This document shows positions 7,623-17,245 of a stretch of 29,183 nucleotides of DNA, piece by piece. Source of the stretch: JASGDC01 sp047608145 (lineage in GTDB: Bacteria; Actinomycetota; Actinomycetes; Actinomycetales; Micrococcaceae). Both the position numbers and the translations under genes were made by a program. Every line of letters begins with the position of its first letter. Position 1 is the stretch's first letter. The stretch is from assembly GCA_047608145.1 (NCBI GenBank), contig JASGDC010000002.1, forward strand, positions 1 through 29,183. Reading direction: 5' to 3'. The notes beneath the pieces were generated by a model. The model saw only the letters and a list, made by a program, of their open reading frames with translations, searched no databases and had not been told where the DNA came from.

Positions 7623-8831
7623 ATGACCAAAAAATTAGAAATCCCGAAATCCAAAGTTTTTTATATCAAATCAGATATTGATGTAACGAACTTTATCTCG
7701 CAAGTTAATGAATATCGTGGTCCTATTGCTATCGACACTGAACGAGCTGGCTCTTTTCGTTATGACGATAGAGCTTATCTAATCCAGATTAAATATAAAA
7801 ATAGTCCTATTTTCTTAATTGATCCTATCGAGATTTCTGAAGATGCTCTAGACGAATTGGCGTTCCATTTCAATCAAGAAACCTGGATTATCCATGCTGC
7901 TGGTGAAGATCTACCATGCTTAGCTGAGCTAGGAATGCACCCTGATAAGTTATTTGATACTGAATTAGCTGCTAGATTACTTAATTACGAACGTACTGGG
8001 CTTGGCTATTTAACAGAAAACTTACTTGATATTGAACTAGCCAAGGCTTACTCTAACGTTGATTGGTCCACGCGCCCACTTCCAATGGAATGGTTAGTAT
8101 ACGCTGCCCTTGATGTGGAATTACTTCACAAACTGAAAACAAAATTAAGTGGTGAACTTCGTAAAGCCAAGAAAACTAGAATAGCTAATATCGAATTTAA
8201 TTTCTTGAAAGATTTACCACCACGAGAGACACCTGCCGAACCTTGGCGCAAGGTGCATAGTCTTGGCAAGCTTAAAACACGAAAACAGCTAGCCGTAGCA
8301 AGAGAATTGTGGCGCGTGCGAGATAAACTGGCTCGAATTAATGATGTTGCACCTCATCAATTGCTTAAAGATAGAAAACTAGTAGAACTTGCGGGAAAAA
8401 CGCCAAAAACTGTACCACAATTGCAAACTATTCTACGCTTACCTAAATATAAACGTAAAGAAGCAAATCGTTGGCTAGGTGCTATTTACCAAGGTTTGCG
8501 CAGTAGGGATTTACCAGAAAAGCGAGTCCGTACCACTGGGGTACCACCAACTAGTTTCTGGAAAGAACGTGATGAGCTAACATACCGTAGGTTCAAAACA
8601 GCACGAGAGCTCCTACAAAAACGAGCCACTGAACTTAACTTACCTGTAGAATACTTGATTGCCCCAAATATTATCAAAGAATTCTTCTGGAATAACGACC
8701 TTGATGACTCTAGTTTTTCAGTAAAAAAGGCACTTAAGCAAACTGAAGCCCGTGATTGGCAAATTAAAGAAATAACTGCATTGCTGGAACAAGCTATTGC
8801 CGAGCCAAAGCCTTTAGAAGTTTTGAAATAA
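7623..8831 (+). CDS. rnd: Ribonuclease D (DEDDy 3'-5' exonuclease with HRDC domain)
   Basis: A 402-residue 3'-5' exoribonuclease of tRNA and stable RNA maturation. The DEDDy exonuclease residues are visible: Asp38 and Glu40 in IAIDTERAGSF, Asp96 in HAAGEDLPCL, and Tyr160 with Asp164 in VYAALDVELL. An HRDC nucleic-acid-binding domain follows at about 213-285 (from KTRKQLAVARELW). The C-terminal third is the extension usual in actinobacterial homologs. It starts 6 bases after DUF3000, with translation presumably coupled, and ends before a hairpin at 8878-8920. Confidence 0.92.
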   Translation: MTKKLEIPKSKVFYIKSDIDVTNFISQVNEYRGPIAIDTERAGSFRYDDRAYLIQIKYKNSPIFLIDPIEISEDALDELAFHFNQETWIIHAAGEDLPCLAELGMHPDKLFDTELAARLLNYERTGLGYLTENLLDIELAKAYSNVDWSTRPLPMEWLVYAALDVELLHKLKTKLSGELRKAKKTRIANIEFNFLKDLPPRETPAEPWRKVHSLGKLKTRKQLAVARELWRVRDKLARINDVAPHQLLKDRKLVELAGKTPKTVPQLQTILRLPKYKRKEANRWLGAIYQGLRSRDLPEKRVRTTGVPPTSFWKERDELTYRRFKTARELLQKRATELNLPVEYLIAPNIIKEFFWNNDLDDSSFSVKKALKQTEARDWQIKEITALLEQAIAEPKPLEVLK

Positions 8832-8877
8832 AATTTTTTGTTAAAGTTCCATCTAACTTAAACTCATTTACAAGATA

Positions 8878-8920
8878 AAGTATGAGCCGCTACCAAAATC
8901 ATTGATAACGGCTCATACTT
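8878..8920. terminator. Likely bidirectional terminator hairpin
   Basis: A perfect 12-bp stem (8878-8889 with 8909-8920, AAGTATGAGCCG) with a 19-base loop between the convergent rnd and GH38 genes. It is not followed by a long T tract in either direction, so its strength is uncertain. Confidence 0.6.
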
Positions 8921-8999
8921 GGATTCCAAATAAAACATTCAGTTAGAAGTTCTATTTATTTCCGATAGAAATACACAACGTGCTTGGCATAAATTAAAA

Positions 9000-10733
9000 T
9001 CATGTTGTGCTTCCTTTGGTTGATAGGTTATTAATATCAATCAATACCGAAATGTAATCAAAGGGTGGTATTTCGGAAATCTTTGGTTTCTCATTCTCAA
9101 GTGCATCAACTATCAATCCCCTTTTAATTAACTCTTTGGGAACCTTAATAAGATTATCTGTAGGATTAGCTAAACGTAATACAAGATGATTCTTATGGAA
9201 GTATACTGGATAGATTGCTGATACTAATGCATCTGTAGCTATATTTAATAAGGAAATTTCCTCTGGTACTGATAGTTTATTTTGCAGTGGCCAAATTTTA
9301 TTATCAAGTCTATTAATAAATACATTTAACATTTGACGTTGATAACTTATCGAAGGTGTTAACCTGGTATACGCAGTCTTAGCTACTAATTGCTGATTTA
9401 ATGATTTATCAACAGCTCTGAAAGCAAAAGTATACTCATGCTTGCCAATTTCTTGAGCTAATGGCGTAGGCATCATAATGTGCCCTTCATTAGTAGTATC
9501 ACCAGAAGCACGACCTGGTCGCCAAGCTAAATCAGCTTTGCCTAGCTCACCAGTGGTTGCAAATAAGGTGATAAACAGCTTATCTCCAACTCTTTCGCAC
9601 TCTTTAATACCATCAGCAAAAACTGTAAGGCATTCATTTTTACCTTCTGCAGAAACACTCTTATCAAAGATTTTAATATTAACTGGCTTTTCGACATATT
9701 TCTTTTCCCAATTTTTGGGTATTGGAATATTAGAATTTGCAATAAAACCATTTTGAATCTGAGCTATCGAATTACCTTTATTATCCGGAGTTTGAATTTG
9801 CAATCGCATTCGATGTGAAAGTACTTGATTATCAATCTGCACTTTTCCTTCGATTATTTCACTATCATTAAGACTCAAAAATAATCGATAAGTGACTGCT
9901 GCAGTCTCTACGTCCTTTACTTCTCGCTCTTCTAAATTAACAGGTAATACAGATTTCCCTTCAACAATAAGAGTCTGTTTAAAGTCGTCTTTCTCAACAT
10001 AAGCTTTAGAAAAAGCTAACTCAATTTCTTCATCTGCAGGAGAAAAGTCATAAGTGTCACCAGTATTACCAATATCAGTTAGCCTAATAAAGTCTTCATA
10101 CTCACGCCCATCTTTGCCAGATAGAATAACTTTTCCATCTTTAAAGACTAGAGTGTAGTAGTCATTTGAAATTTCTTGCTTTTCTTTAATTTCTGGAAGG
10201 GCAAGAGGCTTATCTGTTTCAGTAAATTCAATTACTTTATAGCCAAATGCTGGTACTTCAACATCAATTTCAACATTCAACTCGTAATATGCTTTTTCAG
10301 TAATTGTGTCATAACCTGCAGCTGATATTCGTTGTACTCCTTCACGAGTTGGGTAGAATTTCTCTGATACTAATACTGCTTTTTCACTACCTTCAAACGC
10401 AATATTCTTACTATGACTAACAATATGTACTAACTTTTTGCCAACATACTTTGTCGGATCTGTATTAACAACTAACACTTGATTTGCTTTTAACTCAAGT
10501 ACATCAGCTATTCGTTTAGTAATTAAATTCTCTATACCTTTTGCAATTTCAAAGGCCTCTTTGGCACGCTGATGAATATCAGCTGCTACACTATCAGCAA
10601 CACAACCACTAAGACTATCGTGTGCTTGACTTGCTAGCATCTTTTTCCAAAGCCTATCAAGAGTACCCGTATCAATAGCTATAGCAAAGAAAAGACAGGA
10701 ATTGCCATACGCATAAATAAAGCTAGGAAACAA
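9000..10733 (-). pseudogene. GH38 alpha-mannosidase, 5'-truncated
   Basis: An open frame of 577 codons matching only the C-terminal part of GH38 alpha-mannosidases. It begins near the middle-domain motif LDRLWKKMLASQAHDSLSG (residues 25-43; the HDS corresponds to the HDS/HDI motif that follows the catalytic domain) and continues through the beta-sandwich, including WRPGRASGDTTNEGH. Bacterial family members have roughly 850-1000 residues, so the entire N-terminal catalytic domain with its nucleophile Asp is missing. The first 20 or so codons look unrelated and overlap, antisense, the relic toxin fragment, placing the breakpoint near 10673-10716. The protein cannot be an active mannosidase. No sugar transporter or regulator remains beside it. 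Confidence 0.75.
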
Positions 10734-11096
10734 AGTATATAATTCCCTGTGATGTCTATGGACATAACAGGCTTAGGGCTAGACTAACTCCTTTAAAATT
10801 TAAACCAATAACTAATATTGGATGTAATATTAAAGGAATTTATGAAATAAAAATTAAAGAAAACCACAACGAATACCGAGTTTTTTTATCTTAGTAAGTT
10901 TCAAAACTGGTTATACATCTTGCACGCTTTTGTTAAAAAGACACAAAGAATCCCAACAAAAGAAGTAAAAATAATTAAGAAATACTACAATGAGGCTATT
11001 CGTATAGAAAAAGGAGAGTTTAATTTATGGAACAAAACAACAATAGTTTATTCTATGATTTCTTTGACAAAGAAAAAGCTTATGATCTTACCTTAA
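10716..11096 (+). pseudogene. HigB/RelE-like toxin relic, frameshifted
   Basis: A degraded toxin of the phage-derived Gp49-like/HigB family (RelE fold, ribosome-dependent mRNA interferase in intact members). One frame gives a fragment reading KGIYEIKIKENHNEYRVF up to about 10883, then hits a stop. Another frame continues with LYILHAFVKKTQRIPTKEVK, the family's C-terminal signature. Reading six rather than seven T at 10881-10887 joins them perfectly. A second frame change near 10739 separates an earlier piece (NKARKQSI). The N-terminal third is missing where the GH38 fragment begins. The last piece runs 70 bases into the antitoxin gene. The family call is mine from motifs; inactivity follows if the base count is right. 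Confidence 0.7.
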
Positions 11097-11299
11097 AATC
11101 TGACTTAATGATTTATATAGGAAAAGTAATTCAGGTAAGAAAATGTTCCATAAAAGATGCTTCAAATAAACTAATTACTTCAAGAAACAGTATTAAAAAT
11201 ATTCTTGATGGTGAAATAAGCAATCTTAAAACAGGTGAGATATTCGATATAGCTTCTCATGCCAATACATTCTCACCTGTATATGATAAATCTGCATAA
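11027..11299 (+). CDS. XRE/HTH antitoxin, HigA-like
   Basis: A 90-residue protein. Residues 24-82 (from LKSDLMIYIGKVI through the HTH to IFDIASHAN) match the pattern of one-domain HTH antitoxins that follow Gp49/HigB-type toxins (HTH_37-like): KSDLM, a first helix, a turn near NKLITSRNSIKNIL, then LDGEISNLK. Intact members bind their own promoter and neutralise the toxin. A strong site AAGGAGAG (11011-11018) precedes the ATG. The toxin-then-antitoxin order is that of higBA. The HTH glycine positions are poorly kept, so DNA binding is uncertain. The gene is open although its toxin is broken. Confidence 0.68.
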   Translation: MEQNNNSLFYDFFDKEKAYDLTLKSDLMIYIGKVIQVRKCSIKDASNKLITSRNSIKNILDGEISNLKTGEIFDIASHANTFSPVYDKSA

Positions 11300-11320
11300 C
11301 ATATCAGTTAAAGCCAATAT

Positions 11321-11384
11321 AAGTCATGCATTTTTCCCAATTTCACACGGAATTATGCAAGTAATTGGGAAAAATGTATGACTT
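11321..11384. repeat. 22-bp inverted repeat, 20-base loop
   Basis: Arms 11321-11342 and 11363-11384 are complementary at 21 of 22 positions; the exception would be a G-U pair in RNA. It lies between the convergent antitoxin and aldo/keto reductase genes. No T tract follows in either direction. It may be a terminator, or the ends of a tiny non-autonomous element. Confidence 0.75.
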
Positions 11385-11434
11385 AACTATTAGTTTAAAA
11401 ATAGAGTCTCTATTGGTATTAAAAAGAGGAAAGC

Positions 11435-12418
11435 TTAGAAAAGTGCAATCTTGTCTGGAGCTGGGAAAATCTTATCGATTTCTGCTAGTTCAGATTCGGT
11501 CGGTTTCCAGCTAACTGCTTTTGCGTTAGCTTTAATCTGTTCCTCAGTAGTACCTCCAGCAATGACTGAAGCAATTGGCTTTTGAGCTGCAAGCCAAGAG
11601 AAGGTAGCTTCGGTAACGCTTAAGTTATTATCGTCGCAGAATTTATAGTACTTCTCTAACTGATCCCAATCTGCAACAGCAAGTACTTCTTGCTTACTGT
11701 GCACTAAACGATTCTTAGTGTTTTCACGTTCTTTAGGATCACGATATTTATCAGTTAGCAGACCATTTGCTAATGGGAAGTATGGGAATATTCCAAGACC
11801 GAATTGCTTGGCAGCTGGCATAACTTCTAGCTCTGCTCTACGGTCTAGTAAGTTGTAGTGATTTTGCACAGAAATAAACTGTTCAGTTTCTTCTAGTTGG
11901 GCGGTAAAGTGAGCTTCTGCAATCTGCCAGCCGGCAAAGTTACAGTTACCAATGTAACGCACTTTGCCCTCTTTAACTAGTTTATCTAATTCAACTAAAG
12001 TCTCTTCAATATCTGTTTTTGGATCCGGAGTATGGAATTGGTAAAGATCAATATAGTCAGTATTAAGACGTTTTAGCGAAGACTCTACACTCTTGCGGAT
12101 ATAACTAGCAGATCCACGTGGCTCGTCTTTATGTTCACCATTAGCGCCGTTAACTGGCAAACCAAACTTAGTTGCTACTATAACTTTATCTCGGTCATTA
12201 GCTAATGCTTTACCAAGCATAGTTTCACTAAGACCTGGTTCTTTACCGTACATATCAGCACAATCAAAGAAGTTAATACCAGAATCAATTGCAGTTTTAA
12301 TAACTTTGTCAGTGCCCTCTTGAGTTTCTGTTGGCGTATGTGCACGGCCTAAGTTATTACACCCAAGCCCCACTACTGATACTTCTAGTGCACTGTTACC
12401 AACTTTACGGTATTCCAT
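11435..12418 (-). CDS. Aldo/keto reductase
   Basis: A 327-residue NADPH-dependent aldo/keto reductase of the TIM-barrel type. The catalytic tetrad is complete: Asp52 and Tyr57 in FDCADMYGKE, Lys84 in VIVATKFG, and His129 in LYQFHTPD. The C-terminal cofactor-binding region SVIAGGTTEEQIKANAKA is present. It starts 5 bases after the dxs stop, with its ribosome site inside the dxs end, so it is the third gene of the acnA-dxs operon. The substrate is unknown; the association with dxs does not by itself indicate an isoprenoid role. Confidence 0.88.
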   Translation of the reverse strand: MEYRKVGNSALEVSVVGLGCNNLGRAHTPTETQEGTDKVIKTAIDSGINFFDCADMYGKEPGLSETMLGKALANDRDKVIVATKFGLPVNGANGEHKDEPRGSASYIRKSVESSLKRLNTDYIDLYQFHTPDPKTDIEETLVELDKLVKEGKVRYIGNCNFAGWQIAEAHFTAQLEETEQFISVQNHYNLLDRRAELEVMPAAKQFGLGIFPYFPLANGLLTDKYRDPKERENTKNRLVHSKQEVLAVADWDQLEKYYKFCDDNNLSVTEATFSWLAAQKPIASVIAGGTTEEQIKANAKAVSWKPTESELAEIDKIFPAPDKIALF

Positions 12419-12423
12419 TTAAC

Positions 12424-14376
12424 TCACTTTTTCTTTTTACTCTTTGCTTTCGGCACCTTACGGCCTTCAACATGGGCTAAGATATCTTCAGTTAACTTTT
12501 CTGCTGATAAGCCTGCTCTATCTAGTACTTCTTCACGGCTACCTTGAGCTAAGAATTCTGCAGGAAGCCCAAACTCATTAAGTGCAGTATCAACTTCATG
12601 TTTCCGTAGTTCTTGTCTAATACGAGACCCCACACCACCGACACGAACACCGTCTTCAATAACAGCTACCAAACGATGTTTAGCAGCTTTCTTCACGATA
12701 CTTTTGGCAACTGGAGTTACCCAACGTGGATCAACTACCGTTACTCCAACGCCCTGCTTTTCAAGTCGTTTAGCAACTTTAAAACCAAGTTCAGCCATTG
12801 CCCCAATAGTGACTAGCAAAACATCTTTATCGTGTTTTGCTTTTTTGAGTAAATCTACACCATCTTTGGAGCGTTTAACTGCTTCAATCTCTTTACCGAC
12901 ATTACCTTTTGAGAAACGCACAATACTAGGAGCATCATCAATTGCAATGGCTTCACGAAGCTCTTCTTTAAGACGTTCAGAATCACGAGGCGCTGCCACA
13001 TGAATATTAGGAACAACCTGCACCAAAGCCATATCCCACATGCCATGATGGCTTGGGCCATCTGGACCTGTGACACCAGCACGATCTAAGACGAAAGTAA
13101 CACCAGCTTTGTGCAGAGCCACGTCCATTAATAGCTGATCAAATGCCCGATTCAGGAATGTGGCATAAACCGCAACCACTGGATGTAAGCCTGCATAAGC
13201 CATTCCAGCAGCACTAGCTACTGCATGTTGTTCCGCAATACCAACGTCAATTACTCGATCTGGGAATTCTTGCTGTAGCTTTTCTAAACCAACTGGAATA
13301 AGCATTGCAGCAGTAATTCCAACTACGTCATTACGCTCACGGGCAATCTCGACAATTTCGTCGCCAAAGACACTAGTCCATGACTGTTTAGGGACTACAT
13401 CTTTATAAACATCAGTTTCTGGAGGTCGCCCAGTCTTTGGATCAATAATATTAATTGCATGGAACTGATCACCCTCGTGAGCTACTGCATGCTCGTAACC
13501 ATGACCTTTTTCAGTAATTGCATGCACAATAACTGGCCCACCATAATGTTTTGCCCGTTCAAGTGTTTCACCAATGGCTTCTACATCATGCCCATCGACT
13601 GGTCCCATGTACATTAAACCTAGGTCTTCAAACATGCTTTGTGGCGCAAAGATATCTTTCAGACCACTTCGAGCACCGCGATAGCCAGCATAAAGCATTT
13701 TTCCAGTTTTACTCTGAGTATTTTCAAATTTATCGTCAATCTTGTCAGTAATACGCTGATAAGTACGAGTGGTACGGTAATGATCAATTGTGCTACGCAA
13801 ACTTAAAAGATATTTCGCAAGTCCACCCACTGTTGGGGCATAAGAACGGCCATTATCGTTAACCACAATGATTAACCTACGGTCTTCATCAGCAGCAATA
13901 TTGTTTAATGCTTCCCAAGCCATGCCACCAGTTAAAGCACCGTCACCAATAACTACAACTACGAAACGGTCGTCTTTGGCAAGTTTATAAGACCTTGAAA
14001 TACCATCAGCCCAAGACAGTGAGCTAGAAGCATGCGAACTCTCCACGATATCGTGTTTAGACTCAGCACGCTCTGGATACCCAGATAAGCCATCTTGCTG
14101 GCGCAGTTTTGAAAAGTCCTGACGGCCAGTTAATATCTTATGCACATAAGACTGATGCCCGGTATCAAAAATGATTTTATCGTGTGGTGAATCAAACTTC
14201 TGATGAATCAGCATTGTTAGCTCAACCACGCCCAAGTTTGGCCCTAAATGTCCACCTGTTTTTGAGACACTATCAACTAGGTGCTCGCGGATTTCCTCCG
14301 CAAGCACCTTTAGTTGACTATTATCAAGCTTTTTCAGATCTTCAGGCTCTGAAATTGTTGGCAATATCTTTGACAT
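12424..14376 (-). CDS. dxs: 1-deoxy-D-xylulose-5-phosphate synthase
   Basis: First enzyme of the methylerythritol phosphate pathway: thiamine-diphosphate-dependent condensation of pyruvate and glyceraldehyde 3-phosphate. About 650 residues, normal for the family. Motifs include GGHLGPNLGVVELT near the N-terminus, GDGALTGG for ThDP/Mg binding (about 144-151), the catalytic Glu in VGIAEQHAV (about 382), and DRAGVTGPDGPSHHGMWD (about 431-448). The C-terminus is a Lys-rich tail. The frame opens with a TTG at 14385 directly after the acnA stop; the ATG three codons later follows GGAG closely and is the usual N-terminus. It is cotranscribed with acnA upstream and the aldo/keto reductase downstream. 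Confidence 0.93.
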   Translation of the reverse strand: MSKILPTISEPEDLKKLDNSQLKVLAEEIREHLVDSVSKTGGHLGPNLGVVELTMLIHQKFDSPHDKIIFDTGHQSYVHKILTGRQDFSKLRQQDGLSGYPERAESKHDIVESSHASSSLSWADGISRSYKLAKDDRFVVVVIGDGALTGGMAWEALNNIAADEDRRLIIVVNDNGRSYAPTVGGLAKYLLSLRSTIDHYRTTRTYQRITDKIDDKFENTQSKTGKMLYAGYRGARSGLKDIFAPQSMFEDLGLMYMGPVDGHDVEAIGETLERAKHYGGPVIVHAITEKGHGYEHAVAHEGDQFHAINIIDPKTGRPPETDVYKDVVPKQSWTSVFGDEIVEIARERNDVVGITAAMLIPVGLEKLQQEFPDRVIDVGIAEQHAVASAAGMAYAGLHPVVAVYATFLNRAFDQLLMDVALHKAGVTFVLDRAGVTGPDGPSHHGMWDMALVQVVPNIHVAAPRDSERLKEELREAIAIDDAPSIVRFSKGNVGKEIEAVKRSKDGVDLLKKAKHDKDVLLVTIGAMAELGFKVAKRLEKQGVGVTVVDPRWVTPVAKSIVKKAAKHRLVAVIEDGVRVGGVGSRIRQELRKHEVDTALNEFGLPAEFLAQGSREEVLDRAGLSAEKLTEDILAHVEGRKVPKAKSKKKK

Positions 14377-14385
14377 CTGCTCCAA

Positions 14386-17064
14386 CTACTTTTTAGAAGT
14401 AATTTGACGAAGCACGTACTGCAAGATACCACCGTTACGGTAGTAATCAGCTTCACCCGGTGTATCAATACGAGTTACTGCGTCAAACTTAGTTTCCTTA
14501 CCATCTTCATTCTTAGCTGTCACCTTAATTGTCTTAGGGATAGAGCCATTGTTAAGTTCAGTAACACCTTCGAAACAGAAAGTTTCATGACCTGTTAGAC
14601 CAAGTGATTCAGCTGTTTCACCTTCTGGGAACTGCAGTGGCAATACGCCCATACCGATTAGGTTTGAGCGGTGGATACGCTCGAAGCTTTCCGCAATAAC
14701 TGCCTTAACACCAAGAAGCATAGTACCCTTAGCTGCCCAGTCACGAGAAGAACCAGAACCATATTCTTTACCAGCAAGTACTACTAGTGGAGTATTTTCC
14801 TTCTTGTAGTTTTGCGCTGCTTCGTAAATAGTGTTTTGCTTACCACCATCAGTGAAGTCAAGAGTGAAACCACCCTCTACTCCATCAAGAAGTAGGTTCT
14901 TTAAACGGATGTTTGCGAAAGTACCGCGAATCATTACTTCGTGATTACCACGACGAGAACCGTAAGAGTTAAAGTCTTTACGAGCTACACCATTTTCAAT
15001 TAAGTACTTACCTGCTGGAGTATCAGACTTGAATGAACCAGCTGGAGAGATGTGGTCAGTAGTTACTGAGTCGCCTAGCAATGCTAGTACACGTGCATCG
15101 TGCACATCTTCTACTGCATCTGGTGTCTCTTTCATGCCCTCGAAGTAAGGCGGTTTACGGATATAAGTTGAGTCTTCTTCCCATTCGTAAACTTTGCCTT
15201 CTGGAGTTTCAAGTGACTTCCAACGCTCATCACCTGAGAATACGTCTGCATAGTCTTTCTTGAACATTTCAGTATCGATACAGCTGTCAATAGTCTTCTG
15301 TACTTCAACTGGGCTTGGCCACAGATCCTTTAGGAATACATCATTGCCATCTTTATCCTGACCTAGTGGATCAGTTTCAAAGTCAAAGTCCATATGACCA
15401 GCAAGAGCATAAGCAATTACTAGCGGTGGAGATGCTAAGTAGTTCATCTTCACATCTGGGTTAATACGACCTTCGAAGTTACGGTTACCAGAAAGTACTG
15501 AAGTAGCTGCAAGATCGTTATCCTGGATTGCTTGTGAAATTTCTTCATTAAGTGGACCAGAGTTACCGATACAAGTAGCACAACCATAACCAACTAGGTG
15601 GAAACCTAGTTTCTCCAGGAATGGAGTAAGACCAGACTTTTCATAGTAGTCTGTTACTACTTTAGAACCTGGAGCTAATGAAGTCTTAACCCAAGGCTTC
15701 ACATCTAGACCCTTTTCTACGGCGTTGCGAGCAAGCAAAGCTGCTGCCAACATCACTGATGGGTTGGAAGTGTTTGTACAAGAAGTAATTGACGCAATAG
15801 TAACTGCGCCATGAGTTAACTTAAAGCCACCATCTTTAGTTTTAACGTCAACTTCCTTATCGAAATCGCTATCAACATAAGCTTTGATATCTTCTTCGAA
15901 TTGGTTCTTTGCATTGCTTAGTTCCACACGATCTTGTGGACGCTTTGGGCCAGCAATAGAAGGGACTACTGTTGAAAGATCTAGTTCTAGGTATTCAGAG
16001 TATTCTGCTTCGTTTTCTGGATTATGCCATAGACCTTGTTCCTTAGCGTAAGCTTCAACAAGTTCAATATTTTCTTCGTCACGACCAGTTAAACGTAAGT
16101 AGTCAAGAGTTACTTCATCAATTGGGAAAATCGCACAAGTAGAACCGAACTCAGGGCTCATGTTACCGATAGTCGCACGGTTTGCTAGTGGCACCTCAGC
16201 CACACCCTTACCGTAGAACTCTACGAACTTACCAACTACTCCGTGGTCACGAAGCATTTCAGTAATTGTAAGCACTACGTCAGTCGCTGTAGCACCTGCT
16301 GGGATTGAACCTTTAAGTTTGAAACCAACAACCTTTGGAATCAACATTGATACTGGCTGACCAAGCATTGCAGCTTCTGCTTCAATACCGCCAACACCCC
16401 AGCCTAGGACACCTAGACCGTTAACCATTGTAGTGTGTGAGTCAGTACCAACACAAGTATCTGGGTATGCACGAAGCACGCCATCAACTTCACGAGTCAT
16501 TACCGTACGAGCTAAGTACTCAATATTTACCTGGTGTACGATACCTGTATCAGGTGGCACCACTTTGAAATCTTCAAATGCAGTCTGGCCCCAGCGAAGG
16601 AACTTGTAACGCTCTGCGTTACGCTGGTATTCCATCTCGATGTTCTTTTCAAATGCGTTAACATTACCGAAGAAGTCAATAATTACTGAGTGGTCAATAA
16701 CCATTTCTGCTGGGCTTAGTGGGTTTACCTTTGACTCATCGCCACCAAGCTCCCCTACTGCTTCACGCATTGTCGCTAAGTCAACCACACAAGGTACACC
16801 AGTGAAGTCCTGCATAATCACACGTGCTGGTGTGAACTGGATTTCGTCTTTTGGCTCACCCTTTGCATCCCAGTTTCCTAGGGCTGAAATGTGGTCTTTA
16901 GTAATATTTTCGCCATCTTCAGTACGCAACTGATTTTCTAGCAATACTTTCAAACTGTAAGGTAGCTTTTCTGCACCTTTTACAGCTGAGAGTTTGTAAA
17001 TCTCGTATTCTTTTTTACCAACCTTTAAAGTTGATTTAGCACCGTAGCTATCAACTGCACTCAT
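14386..17064 (-). CDS. acnA: Aconitate hydratase A
   Basis: A 892-residue monomeric aconitase of the AcnA/IRP1 type, interconverting citrate and isocitrate. The three [4Fe-4S] ligands are Cys429 (SITSCTNTSN) and Cys495/Cys498 (GCATCIGNSGPLNEE). GTDSHTTMVNGLGVLGWGVGG at 206-226 and the swivel-domain GKEYGSGSSRDWAAKG are also present. Length matches E. coli AcnA. GAAAGGAAAC lies just before the ATG at 17064. It heads the acnA-dxs-aldo/keto reductase operon. Its position beside dxs and near the TRAM methyltransferase is part of a conserved actinobacterial neighbourhood. Confidence 0.95.
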   Translation of the reverse strand: MSAVDSYGAKSTLKVGKKEYEIYKLSAVKGAEKLPYSLKVLLENQLRTEDGENITKDHISALGNWDAKGEPKDEIQFTPARVIMQDFTGVPCVVDLATMREAVGELGGDESKVNPLSPAEMVIDHSVIIDFFGNVNAFEKNIEMEYQRNAERYKFLRWGQTAFEDFKVVPPDTGIVHQVNIEYLARTVMTREVDGVLRAYPDTCVGTDSHTTMVNGLGVLGWGVGGIEAEAAMLGQPVSMLIPKVVGFKLKGSIPAGATATDVVLTITEMLRDHGVVGKFVEFYGKGVAEVPLANRATIGNMSPEFGSTCAIFPIDEVTLDYLRLTGRDEENIELVEAYAKEQGLWHNPENEAEYSEYLELDLSTVVPSIAGPKRPQDRVELSNAKNQFEEDIKAYVDSDFDKEVDVKTKDGGFKLTHGAVTIASITSCTNTSNPSVMLAAALLARNAVEKGLDVKPWVKTSLAPGSKVVTDYYEKSGLTPFLEKLGFHLVGYGCATCIGNSGPLNEEISQAIQDNDLAATSVLSGNRNFEGRINPDVKMNYLASPPLVIAYALAGHMDFDFETDPLGQDKDGNDVFLKDLWPSPVEVQKTIDSCIDTEMFKKDYADVFSGDERWKSLETPEGKVYEWEEDSTYIRKPPYFEGMKETPDAVEDVHDARVLALLGDSVTTDHISPAGSFKSDTPAGKYLIENGVARKDFNSYGSRRGNHEVMIRGTFANIRLKNLLLDGVEGGFTLDFTDGGKQNTIYEAAQNYKKENTPLVVLAGKEYGSGSSRDWAAKGTMLLGVKAVIAESFERIHRSNLIGMGVLPLQFPEGETAESLGLTGHETFCFEGVTELNNGSIPKTIKVTAKNEDGKETKFDAVTRIDTPGEADYYRNGGILQYVLRQITSKK

Positions 17065-17245
17065 CTTAGTTTCCTTTCGTGCATACTTCCAAGCATAAAA
17101 TCAAATTTTTAACCTCTTACAGCTTATCAATTCTAACTAAACGCCTCAATTTTGCCATGCAATCTTGAAGCACAATAAAGCCTGTTGTCATGCCCAAAGG
17201 GTGTTTTTAAGGTGTATCTTGTATCATCTAAGCAAGATAAATTTC

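Noticed and set aside
12613..13003. Two + strand frames opposite dxs (67 and 99 codons)
   Set aside because: Antisense to the conserved dxs coding sequence, no ribosome site, and no homology recognised.
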